5,946 bases of DNA from Candidatus Uhrbacteria bacterium (GCA_013203725.1 JABMPK010000105.1:1-5946); one strand, 5' to 3'. Positions 1 through 5,598 are shown, counted from the first letter of the stretch. Program-made: numbers and translations. Notes: generated by a model not told the origin, from the letters alone.

Positions 1-1
1 A

Positions 2-1039
2 CTTTACGCAATGCCAGAAGCGAAGCGTGTTCGTGTTGCAAAAGAGGTTCTAGAAATTTACGCACCAATAGCGAGCAGGCTCGGAATGGGAGAAATGAAA
101 GGATTGCTTGAGGACAATGCTTTTAAATACGCGTTCCCGAAAGAATACCAAGAAGCAGTTGATCTTCTGGATCAAAGCCTGCAGATTCGCGAAGGTGATA
201 TCGACAAAACAATCAAAAAGGCAGAAGCTAGATTGAAAGAAGATGGTGTAGAAATTGAACAGATGCAAGGACGTAGAAAATTCATCTTCAGTTTCTGGCG
301 AAAGTTACAGCGTTACCATGGTGACATGAGCAGAATTTATGACATCGTTGCTGTTCGTGTTGTCGTAAAAGATATCGCAGATTGCTATGCGGTACTTGGC
401 ACGCTGCATTCATACTGGCCGCCGCTCAAGGGGCGTATCAAAGACTATATTGCCCAGCCAAAACCAAACGGCTATCAGTCTTTACATACTACGGTTTTTG
501 ATGAGACATGTGGCATAGTCGAGTTTCAGATCCGAACACACGATATGCACGAACAGGCAGAGTATGGAATCGCCGCGCATTGGAATTACAAGCAAGAAGG
601 TTCGGAAAAAAAGCTGAATACCATGCCCTGGATGGAGGATCTTGTTGATATTCACAAGGAGATTAGTGCCGGGGAAGATTTCTTGACTCACCTAGAAGAA
701 GTAAAGCTGGACATGTTCCAAGATCGAATTTTTGTATTGACTCCAGAGGGCGATGTGATTGATTTGCCAGAACATTCAACTCCTGTTGATTTTGCCTACG
801 CGATCCACACAGAAATTGGGAACCAGACAGTGAACGCACATGTAAACGATCAAGCTGTCCCTCTAGACACTGTACTGAAGTCAGGTGACATGATATCTAT
901 AACCACAAACAAAAGTCGAAAGGGTCCAAATCCTGAATGGCTCAAGTTTGTAAAAACGCATCAAGCTCAAACAAAAATCCGCGCGGCTACTAAGAGTAAA
1001 GTCAAGCAATGGATCGAGACAATGACACGAAAGAAGTAA
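2..1039 (+). CDS. RelA/SpoT family (p)ppGpp synthetase, 3' part (5' end outside window)
   Basis: Cytoplasmic enzyme that makes (and, in bifunctional members, degrades) the alarmone (p)ppGpp from ATP and GDP/GTP. The reading frame is open to the left edge, and the first residues match the linker after the HD hydrolase domain (EIYAPIASRLG), so the ATG at 11 is internal and the hydrolase domain lies outside. Numbering from that ATG, the synthetase domain covers about 86-196. It has GRRK at 87-90, RIKD at 142-145, YQSLHTT at 155-161, the catalytic Glu in the EFQIRT motif at 171, and EYGIAAHW at 184-191. RIKD is the RxKD form seen in bifunctional Rel/SpoT, not the ExDD form of RelA. A TGS domain follows (about 237-300). 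The protein stops some 40 residues later (PEWLKFVKT is the start of the helical domain), so the zinc-finger/conserved-cysteine and ACT domains are absent. The family assignment is firm. Whether to call it rel, relA or spoT is open. Confidence 0.95.
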   Translation, partial: LYAMPEAKRVRVAKEVLEIYAPIASRLGMGEMKGLLEDNAFKYAFPKEYQEAVDLLDQSLQIREGDIDKTIKKAEARLKEDGVEIEQMQGRRKFIFSFWRKLQRYHGDMSRIYDIVAVRVVVKDIADCYAVLGTLHSYWPPLKGRIKDYIAQPKPNGYQSLHTTVFDETCGIVEFQIRTHDMHEQAEYGIAAHWNYKQEGSEKKLNTMPWMEDLVDIHKEISAGEDFLTHLEEVKLDMFQDRIFVLTPEGDVIDLPEHSTPVDFAYAIHTEIGNQTVNAHVNDQAVPLDTVLKSGDMISITTNKSRKGPNPEWLKFVKTHQAQTKIRAATKSKVKQWIETMTRKK

Positions 1040-1040
1040 T

Positions 1041-1074
1041 TTGACACGAACCAAAATTTTTGAAATCATATAAT
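1041..1074 (+). promoter_or_regulatory. Possible promoter for the PaaX-like gene
   Basis: A perfect -10 hexamer TATAAT lies at 1069-1074, and a perfect -35 hexamer TTGACA at 1041-1046, directly after the relA stop codon. The spacer is 22 bp, well beyond the usual 16-18, so the two boxes may not work as a pair; the -10 alone would place transcription start near 1081. That start would fall at the foot of the terminator hairpin at 1080-1109, so the mRNA for the next gene would begin with the hairpin. Moderate to low confidence because of the spacing. Confidence 0.4.
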
Positions 1075-1079
1075 CAAAC

Positions 1080-1109
1080 CTCCCACATTTATGTAGGGAG
1101 TTTTTGTTT
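1080..1109 (+). terminator. Intrinsic terminator after relA, also carrying the next gene's RBS
   Basis: CTCCC (1080-1084) pairs with GGGAG (1096-1100), and ACA (1085-1087) with TGT (1092-1094) around a TTTA loop, with A1095 bulged. The tract TTTTTGTTT (1101-1109) follows. The T tract ends on the base before the ATG at 1110, and the 3' arm (AGGGAG, 1095-1100) is the only Shine-Dalgarno-like sequence for that start codon, 9 nt upstream. Confidence 0.75.
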
Positions 1110-1673
1110 ATGGAGAAAAGATTCGGGAACAAGAAACGTTTGATACTTTTAGGTTTGATTGTTCTAGGAACAATACCAGTCGCAGGCGCAGTAACCGGCG
1201 TGCTCGGCCTGTGGGCAGCGTACGAGCTTAAAGCTGATCAGATTCGATGGAAGCGAGCGTTCTATGAGCTTGAACGTGATAAGTTTATAAGACGCAGGGG
1301 GAGGGCTTCTTCTGTATATTTTGAAATGGCTCCAAGAGGCTCGGCAATTAGCCAACAAATTATCACAAGGTCTCTTGCCATCAAAGAACAATATGAATGG
1401 GATCAAAAACTACGAATTGTGTCGTTCGATATTTCTATCGAACGCTCAAGTACAAGACAAAGACTTAGAAAAATTTTGCTTTCTCTTGGCTTTGTAAAAC
1501 TGCAACAGAGCATATATGCGCATAAATATCCGTGTACTCAACAGGTAAATCATATACAAAAACATCTAGCATGCAAAAATAATATCTTATTTTTCGAGTC
1601 CTCAAATCCAGACCTACTGACAAGGTATCAGCAAGCTGTAACGGCAAAAACTCAGGTGGGTTTGAAAACGTGA
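1110..1673 (+). CDS. Membrane-anchored PaaX-like protein with Cas2-like domain
   Basis: 187 aa from ATG 1110. A TTG at 1104 would add only two residues and lies in the terminator T tract, so ATG is preferred (AGGGAG 9 nt upstream). A short positive N-terminus (KKR at 8-10) precedes one hydrophobic helix at about 11-37. A basic region at 42-75 (KRAFYELERDKFIRRRG) resembles the winged-helix linker of PaaX-type repressors. From residue 100, KLRIVSFDIS, then LRKILLSLGFVKLQQSIYAH and the YPC motif (140-142), match the C-terminal Cas2-like ferredoxin fold of PaaX/Cas2-like proteins; D107 sits where Cas2 has its conserved Asp. There is no cas1, no repeat array and no phenylacetate gene nearby, so neither CRISPR adaptation nor PaaX regulation should be assumed. 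Proteins of this layout are, to my knowledge, widespread in Patescibacteria with unknown function. Its end faces the end of parB. Confidence 0.75.
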   Translation: MEKRFGNKKRLILLGLIVLGTIPVAGAVTGVLGLWAAYELKADQIRWKRAFYELERDKFIRRRGRASSVYFEMAPRGSAISQQIITRSLAIKEQYEWDQKLRIVSFDISIERSSTRQRLRKILLSLGFVKLQQSIYAHKYPCTQQVNHIQKHLACKNNILFFESSNPDLLTRYQQAVTAKTQVGLKT

Positions 1674-1710
1674 AAGTTATATTCTGAATAGCTTTATTCT
1701 TGGCTAAGAT

Positions 1711-1737
1711 AAAACGAAAACAGGCCTTTTGGCCTGT
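1711..1737 (-). terminator. Intrinsic terminator of parAB
   Basis: ACAGGCC (1720-1726) and GGCCTGT (1731-1737) form a perfect 7-bp stem with a 4-base loop. Read on the minus strand, the stem is followed by TTTTCGTTTT, a U-rich tract just downstream of the parB stop. On the plus strand the stem is followed only by ACTCATTTT, so any effect on the PaaX-like gene would be weaker. Confidence 0.8.
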
Positions 1738-1744
1738 ACTCATT

Positions 1745-2620
1745 TTACACTGAAATTGTTCCTAATAGATCTAGAATCGAATAGTAGTCTTCGTCTGAAT
1801 AGTACTCAAGCACCACCTGTCCGCTTCCGTTGGCTTTCTTTTCTATATGAACCTTTGTTCCAAAGATTGATTCAAGCGAACGCTCCTGAGCTTCGATGTT
1901 TGGATCCTTTGCGGTTCTTACAGGTTTCTTTCGAGTCGCTGTCGACAACTTTTCTGCTTCACGCACCGTCATGTCACCTGACAACATTTGCAAGAACATC
2001 TGGTTGCGCAGCATTGTGTCCACCTGTGCGAGTAAAGCTCGAGCGTGCGACCTTGTAATTTCCCCCTCCGACAATGCCTCCAACATCTCATCGTTCAAAT
2101 CCAATAACCGAATCGTGTTCGCGATCGAACTCCTGCTCTTACCAAGTTTCTTCGCGCAGTCATCCTGCGTCAAATCAAACTGGTCGATTAATGCTTTATA
2201 CGACTTCGCCTCCTCAACTGGATTCAAGTCGTGGCGTTGAATGTTCTCTACAAGGGCAAGAACAAGCTTCTCCTGATCCGTAGCGGTTCGGACCACGACA
2301 GGTACAGACTCAAGACCCAACGCCTTGGAAGCTCGCAAACGTCGTTCTCCTGCGATCAGCTGGTATCCACCTTCGTGTTGAGTGACAACAAGCGGCTGTA
2401 TGATTCCGTATTCCTTGATACTCGCAATCAGGTCTTCCAAATGGCTTGGACTGAAATGAGTTCGAGGCTGTCTCGGATTAGTTTCAATTGAATCTACCGG
2501 AATCTCAAGAACACGACCTGTAGTCGTTTCTGGATTTGCAGATACCGATATTACGTTCTCTGCTCTTTTTTCAGGGATTAGTGAGCCAAGTCCTTTGCCC
2601 AGCCCAGTTGCTTTTTTCAT
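1745..2620 (-). CDS. parB: Chromosome-partitioning protein ParB (Spo0J-like)
   Basis: Centromere-binding CTPase clamp that loads at parS sites, spreads along DNA and works with ParA in chromosome segregation. 291 aa, usual for chromosomal ParB. The N-terminus GLGKGLGSLIP (6-16) is the ParA-activating peptide. The ParB/Srx nucleotide-binding domain starts with IPVDSIETNPRQPR (40-53) and includes IKEYGIIQPL (68-77) and GERRLRAS (91-98), the arginine-rich CTP/clamp motif. ENIQRHDLNPVEEA (125-138) follows, then a helix-turn-helix DNA-binding region (about 150-175, with KLGKSRSSIANTIRLL). The C-terminal dimerisation domain is about 240-291. The ATG overlaps the parA stop by 4 bp (ATGA), and there is no close Shine-Dalgarno, so translation is probably coupled to parA. 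No convincing parS lies in the operon itself. Confidence 0.96.
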   Translation of the reverse strand: MKKATGLGKGLGSLIPEKRAENVISVSANPETTTGRVLEIPVDSIETNPRQPRTHFSPSHLEDLIASIKEYGIIQPLVVTQHEGGYQLIAGERRLRASKALGLESVPVVVRTATDQEKLVLALVENIQRHDLNPVEEAKSYKALIDQFDLTQDDCAKKLGKSRSSIANTIRLLDLNDEMLEALSEGEITRSHARALLAQVDTMLRNQMFLQMLSGDMTVREAEKLSTATRKKPVRTAKDPNIEAQERSLESIFGTKVHIEKKANGSGQVVLEYYSDEDYYSILDLLGTISV

Positions 2621-3405
2621 AGCGTTTTTGTCTCACGACGCTCCTCATCCCTAAGGAGAAATTCGTGCGTTAATCGTTCATAAGCGCGAGCAGCCTTTGA
2701 CCCAGGATCATATCCTAGAATCGTCTGCCCAAAACTCGGTGCCTCTGCCAACCGAACTGATCGAGGAATTACCGAGCGGAATATCTTGTTTGGAAAATGT
2801 TTGTACAACTCTTTAAGCACATCGCGTGAAAGTTTTGTACGCTGATCATACATTGTAATCACAGCTCCAAAGACATTCAGTTCTGGCTTTAAGTTGTCGC
2901 GGACTAACTCGATAGTGTTCAACAACTGACCAAGACCCTCCAATGCGTAATACTCTGCCTGAATTGGAATAACGACTTGGTCTGATGCAACGAGCCCGTT
3001 CAATGTCAGCAGCCCAAGTGACGGCGGACAATCGACTAGTATAAAGTCGTACTCACTCTTCAAAGGCTCTAACGCCTTATGGAGAACAAACTCTCTGTTC
3101 TCATGCGACACTAGTTCCACACTCGCACCTGCCAAGTTTTGATTGGTAGGAATTACGTGTAAACCTTCGTGGCCTGTTTTGTGCAGAGCCTGACTGACCA
3201 CCGATTGGCCAGTAAGTACCTCGTATAGCCCATGTTCAACTTCGTTGTGGTTGATACCAATGCCAGACGACGCGTTTCCCTGCGGATCTAAATCCACAAT
3301 TAAAACCCGCTTCCCCGCATTCGCTAGGTAAGCGCCAAGATTCAACGTAGTTGTTGTCTTGCCAACTCCCCCCTTTTGGTTGACGATCGCGAAGATTTGA
3401 GCCAT
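2617..3405 (-). CDS. parA: Chromosome-partitioning ATPase ParA (Soj-like)
   Basis: ATP-dependent DNA-binding switch that, with ParB, drives separation of replication origins. The reading frame is open up to 3489, but the family start is MAQIFAIVNQKGGVGKTTT, whose ATG is at 3405-3403; this gives 262 aa, the usual size for Soj. An alternative ATG at 3423 would add six residues (MDIITD). Numbering from 3405: deviant Walker A KGGVGKTTT at 11-19 with the signature lysine K11, the switch motif DLDPQGNAS at 38-46, Walker B ILVDCPP at 122-128, and the arginine-rich DNA-binding stretch FRSVIPRSVRLAEAPS near the C-terminal third. There is no N-terminal helix-turn-helix, so it is the chromosomal rather than the plasmid type Ia form. 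First gene of the parAB operon. No Shine-Dalgarno precedes the ATG, and a TATAAT box lies 7 nt upstream of it, which suggests a leaderless message. Confidence 0.95.
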   Translation of the reverse strand: MAQIFAIVNQKGGVGKTTTTLNLGAYLANAGKRVLIVDLDPQGNASSGIGINHNEVEHGLYEVLTGQSVVSQALHKTGHEGLHVIPTNQNLAGASVELVSHENREFVLHKALEPLKSEYDFILVDCPPSLGLLTLNGLVASDQVVIPIQAEYYALEGLGQLLNTIELVRDNLKPELNVFGAVITMYDQRTKLSRDVLKELYKHFPNKIFRSVIPRSVRLAEAPSFGQTILGYDPGSKAARAYERLTHEFLLRDEERRETKTL

Positions 3406-3412
3406 ATCTGTA

Positions 3413-3436
3413 ATTATATCCATATATAGTATATCA
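3413..3436 (-). promoter_or_regulatory. Promoter region of parAB with two overlapping -10 choices
   Basis: Reading the minus strand, TATAAT lies at 3418-3413, exactly 7 nt before the parA ATG at 3405. Further upstream, TGATATACT (3436-3428) is an extended -10 of the form TGnTATACT, which would start transcription near 3421, about 16 nt before the ATG. Neither has a good -35 at 16-18 bp. The first choice predicts an mRNA starting at or next to the start codon. Confidence 0.5.
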
Positions 3437-3487
3437 GAGCCTGATGAAAAGTCGCATGTGGATGAATCTTGAACTAATTTTGTGTAC

Positions 3488-3513
3488 AAAAAACCCCGAG
3501 AAAACTCGGAGTT
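3488..3513 (-). terminator. Intrinsic terminator ending the tRNA-Leu transcript
   Basis: On the minus strand CCGAG (3509-3505) pairs with CTCGG (3500-3496) across a TTTT loop. The stem extends to AAC/GTT past one mismatch and is followed by TTTTTT (3493-3488). It lies between the tRNA-Leu transcript and the parA promoter, keeping the two transcription units apart. Confidence 0.8.
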
Positions 3514-3626
3514 ACTTGCAAGCCCTTCGGCTTCCTCTCAGGACATTCGACTTTTTTCGATATAACGATTCTCCCCCAGCGGTCAACGACCATGAGCGAA
3601 GTTGATGGTAATCAAACGAAGTCGAA
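3514..3626 (-). other. Hairpin-rich non-coding trailer after tRNA-Leu (candidate structured RNA)
   Basis: Starting at the base after the tRNA CCA, TTCGACTT (3626-3619, minus strand) pairs with AAGTCGAA (3553-3546), enclosing two smaller hairpins: TTGAT/ATCAA with a 4-base loop (3615-3602) and GGTC/GACC with a 3-base loop (3591-3581). After the closing arm come TCCT/AGGA with loop GAG (3543-3533) and AAGCC/GGCTT with loop GAAG (3533-3520), and then the terminator. A 39-codon ATG frame at 3592 has no ribosome-binding site and runs through the terminator, so coding is unlikely. It does not match the RNase P, tmRNA, SRP or 6S cores that I know. It may be only a trailer or a separate small RNA. 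Confidence 0.4.
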
Positions 3627-3713
3627 TGGTGCCGCGAGGGAGACTCGAACTCCCACAGTATTGCTACCACTGGATTTTGAGTCCAGCGCGTCTACCAGTT
3701 CCGCCATCGCGGC
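3627..3713 (-). tRNA. tRNA-Leu (anticodon CAA)
   Basis: 87 nt with CCA encoded. The acceptor GCCGCGA (3713-3707) pairs with TCGCGGC. The anticodon stem CTGGA/TCCAG holds loop CTCAAAA, giving anticodon CAA (3679-3677), which reads UUG. A long variable arm (class II, as in Leu) lies between the anticodon and T arms. The T arm is GGGAG, loop TTCGAGT, CTCCC. The discriminator base is A, as expected for Leu. Its promoter is at 3730-3758. Confidence 0.95.
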
Positions 3714-3729
3714 ATGCGATTGCGGCGTT

Positions 3730-3758
3730 ATCGTATCGTATTTGTGGTTTTACGTCAA
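3730..3758 (-). promoter_or_regulatory. Promoter of tRNA-Leu
   Basis: On the minus strand, TTGACG (3758-3753), a 17-bp spacer and TACGAT (3735-3730). This places the start of transcription near 3723, about 10 nt before the mature tRNA. Confidence 0.7.
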
Positions 3759-3763
3759 TCCTG

Positions 3764-3792
3764 TTGACTAATAGGTCTGTCAGTGATAGAAA
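3764..3792 (+). promoter_or_regulatory. Probable promoter of the 147-aa gene
   Basis: TTGACT (3764-3769), a 17-bp spacer and TAGAAA (3787-3792), with TG one base before the -10 (TGATAGAAA), an extended -10 arrangement. It points away from the tRNA-Leu promoter; the two -35 boxes form the inverted repeat GTCAA-5 bp-TTGAC at 3754-3768. The -10 is weak (4 of 6). Confidence 0.45.
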
Positions 3793-3809
3793 GGGCTCAC
3801 CAACAACTC

Positions 3810-3815
3810 GGAGGG
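3810..3815 (+). promoter_or_regulatory. Shine-Dalgarno site fixing a TTG start
   Basis: GGAGGG lies 7 nt before TTG at 3823. It is the best ribosome-binding site in the window and supports a TTG start for a frame that has no suitable upstream ATG. Confidence 0.75.
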
Positions 3816-3822
3816 CTACAAG

Positions 3823-4266
3823 TTGGACGCTACACCAAGTGAGAACACGGTTCCGAAACAAGTGCCGTTCTGGTTCGATCGCAGCACATGCGTCGATGCA
3901 GTGGTCAAGATCGAGAAAGGCGGAGGAAGTATTGAGTTCGCCTCCTCAGGAGGCTACTGCCGAATGAAGCGCATGGAAGGTCCTGAGCGCTTGTGGGAAG
4001 TTCACTACACTCTCACCACTGATGGCGAGGTGACTTACACCACGCCTGAGTTCGCGATGAGCGCCAGTCTTCTTCTCTACGTCTGCGGGCTCGATGCGAA
4101 TGATGGGAATGTGGTCGAGGTCCGCGACAACGACCAGGATGAATTCTGTATCAGGGGTGGAAGACTCGTTTCGCTCAGGACTCGTGAAGACGAACCAGTG
4201 TTTTCGATCTTCCTCACGGACGATCTCACGCAAGAACTCGTCGCAGCTCTCAAGAGCGCAGCGTAG
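3823..4266 (+). CDS. Hypothetical protein, 147 aa, GC-rich gene
   Basis: I do not recognise this protein. It starts at TTG 3823, backed by GGAGGG 7 nt upstream, and is bracketed by its own promoter and terminator, so it is a stand-alone transcription unit and very likely real. The product is acidic and soluble-looking, with no signal peptide or membrane helix. It reads as a mainly beta-strand protein: repeated short strands separated by turns (for example EKGGGSIEFASSGGY at 31-45, LWEVHYTLTTDGEVTY at 57-72, NVVEVRDNDQDEFCIRGG at 96-113) and a C-terminal helix LTQELVAALKSAA (135-147). Four cysteines are present (23, 46, 88, 109) with no zinc-type spacing. Codon use favours GTC, CTC, GCG and CGC and looks clearly GC-richer than relA, the PaaX-like gene or the binding-protein gene, which may reflect transfer or strong expression. 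No function can be assigned. Confidence 0.85.
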   Translation: MDATPSENTVPKQVPFWFDRSTCVDAVVKIEKGGGSIEFASSGGYCRMKRMEGPERLWEVHYTLTTDGEVTYTTPEFAMSASLLLYVCGLDANDGNVVEVRDNDQDEFCIRGGRLVSLRTREDEPVFSIFLTDDLTQELVAALKSAA

Positions 4267-4283
4267 AGAACCTCTAGACTTCA

Positions 4284-4311
4284 GGAGCCCCTCGTGGCTC
4301 CGCTTTTTTTT
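4284..4311 (+). terminator. Intrinsic terminator of the 147-aa gene
   Basis: GGAGCC (4284-4289) pairs with GGCTCC (4296-4301) across a 6-base loop, followed by GC and eight T (4304-4311), starting 18 bases after the stop codon. The T tract overlaps the first two bases of the TAA complement of the convergent binding-protein gene. There is no T tract on the minus strand, so it acts rightward only. Confidence 0.88.
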
Positions 4312-5377
4312 ACTTCTCTATGAACTCTCCATCTTTCAAAACTCGAACCTCAAACCTTCCTGGGATATGTCCGTTGTCTGTAAAATCTATCTTGCCCGAA
4401 GCTCCCTCAAAACTAAGCTCCTGCAAACTAGCAACCATGGCCTCACGTGTATTAGCTCCTTCACGTAAAACTCTGGCAACTGCAGTCATCGCGTCGTAAG
4501 CATGAGCAGAATACATTCCCGAGTCCTCTCCATACGCGATCCGGTATTGCTCTTCAAAACCACTAGACCCTCCACCAACAACCACAACTCGAAGATCGTT
4601 TCCAATCTCGCCAAGCTCATCAACGTCATCAAATAGCTCACCAATACCGTACATCGTAGCTTCCAACTCAATCTCTTCCGCTAGCGTCATAATACGCGCA
4701 GGATCTGCTCCACGGGCCACTATGTAAACAACGTCGGGATCCACTTCTTTCAATTCCGTAAGACGCTCCGACAATATTTCGTCGACGATCTCCTCGCCCT
4801 GATCATTTTGCAATGACACGAATGTCAACGTTCTCCCCTCTTCTGTAAACAGGTCAGCGATCAGAGAGTTGAGCGGCTGAGCCCACTCTTCCGAAGATCC
4901 AACTACCGCAATATTTTCTATTCCTTTGCCACGTAGATAATCGATTCCGTAGGCAAGCACTTGTCGCTGATGTGGCACGGTTCTAAACATAGGTTCATCC
5001 ACATAATCAACAAGATCCGAAGATGCTTGAATCATGATCACGCCATCTTGCTTAAATGTTTCTGAGGCTTGATAGTATGTTTCTGAACAGAGCTCAGATA
5101 TAGCAACTACCACTCCTTGAGATATAAGCTCCCGAGACGCTTCGACAGTTTTCTCCCTGTCGCATTCAACTTCTCTGAAGATTATCTCTACATCCTCCAT
5201 GTTTAAATCTTTCAAAGCGAGGTCGATAGCCCTGTGGTCTCCATGACCAATCCACCCAACTTTAACAATCTCATTCTCCACAACGGTTGCAGGCGGTTCT
5301 CTAAACAACAGATACCCACCTAAAAAGAGCAAAATAATTGCTCCAATCACACTAAAAATGTGTAACCATTTCTTCAT
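4310..5377 (-). CDS. Membrane-anchored type-1 periplasmic-binding protein (LivJ-like, Peripla_BP_6)
   Basis: Extracytoplasmic ligand-binding protein of the branched-chain amino acid/amide receptor family. 355 aa from ATG 5377 (an upstream TTG at 5386 would add only MLT). MKK then a hydrophobic helix at about 5-25 gives a signal anchor; no lipobox cysteine follows, so tethering by the helix is likely. The two-lobe fold begins at VKVGWIG; QDGVIMIQASS then FRTVPHQRQVLAYGIDYL match the conserved hinge and first-lobe region, and ENIAVVGSSEEWAQ starts the second lobe. The C-terminal block (SAHAYDAMTAVARVL, then GASGKIDFTDNGHIPGRFEV) is a strong family signature. The N-lobe is shorter than in LivJ: the usual GAELAVEEIN helix is reduced. 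No permease or ATPase gene adjoins it, so it may act as a sensor or be an orphan; the ligand is unknown. A TATGGT box at 5397-5392 would give a leader of only about 8 nt. Confidence 0.85.
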   Translation of the reverse strand: MKKWLHIFSVIGAIILLFLGGYLLFREPPATVVENEIVKVGWIGHGDHRAIDLALKDLNMEDVEIIFREVECDREKTVEASRELISQGVVVAISELCSETYYQASETFKQDGVIMIQASSDLVDYVDEPMFRTVPHQRQVLAYGIDYLRGKGIENIAVVGSSEEWAQPLNSLIADLFTEEGRTLTFVSLQNDQGEEIVDEILSERLTELKEVDPDVVYIVARGADPARIMTLAEEIELEATMYGIGELFDDVDELGEIGNDLRVVVVGGGSSGFEEQYRIAYGEDSGMYSAHAYDAMTAVARVLREGANTREAMVASLQELSFEGASGKIDFTDNGHIPGRFEVRVLKDGEFIEK

Positions 5378-5470
5378 AGTCAACAAAGCTTACCATAGAA
5401 TTTTCTCTGTATCCAGTGTAAGTTACTGATTTCATGGCATAATATGAGAGAACTCCTTCGCTACACTTTA

Positions 5471-5499
5471 TTGACAGAAATGACACATATTGGTACTAT
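5471..5499 (+). promoter_or_regulatory. Strong promoter of the tRNA-Met cluster
   Basis: Consensus TTGACA (5471-5476), a 17-bp spacer and TACTAT (5494-5499), with an extended TG (5491-5492) one base before the -10. Transcription should start near 5506, about 16 nt before tRNA-Met. It is the strongest promoter in the window and may serve all the tRNAs to the right, since no good -35 precedes the second one. Confidence 0.82.
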
Positions 5500-5521
5500 T
5501 CTCCCGCAATTGTAAGAGCAT

Positions 5522-5598
5522 GGCGGGGTAGCTCAGCTGGTTAGAGCGTGGGCTTCATAAGCCCGAGGTCGGGAGTTCAAGTCTCCCCCCCGCTACCA
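5522..5598 (+). tRNA. tRNA-Met, elongator type (anticodon CAT)
   Basis: 77 nt with CCA encoded. The acceptor GGCGGGG pairs with CCCCGCT, the first pair being G-U. D stem GCTC/GAGC (C11-G24, an elongator trait), anticodon stem TGGGC/GCCCG with loop TTCATAA (anticodon 5556-5558), variable AGGTC, T arm GGGAG, TTCAAGT, CTCCC. It lacks the initiator C1-A72 mismatch. A CAT anticodon could also be tRNA-Ile2 after lysidine modification; the overall sequence fits Met better, but this is not certain. Confidence 0.9.

Noticed and set aside
1110..1673. CRISPR adaptation gene cas2
   Set aside because: The Cas2-like fold is joined to a membrane helix and basic linker, and there is no cas1, effector gene or repeat array in the window.
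1729..2491. Plus-strand ORFs across parB
   Set aside because: They are shadows of the well-supported parB frame, with no family resemblance or ribosome sites.
3406..3489. N-terminal extension of ParA to 3489
   Set aside because: The extra 28 residues are not ParA-like, cover the -10 boxes, and the family sequence starts at the ATG at 3405.
3478..3592. 39-codon ATG frame on the minus strand in the tRNA-Leu trailer
   Set aside because: It has no Shine-Dalgarno, runs straight through the intrinsic terminator, and the region is better explained by inverted repeats.
4438..4453. CACGTG-centred parS site
   Set aside because: Only 10 of 16 consensus positions match, and it lies in coding sequence.
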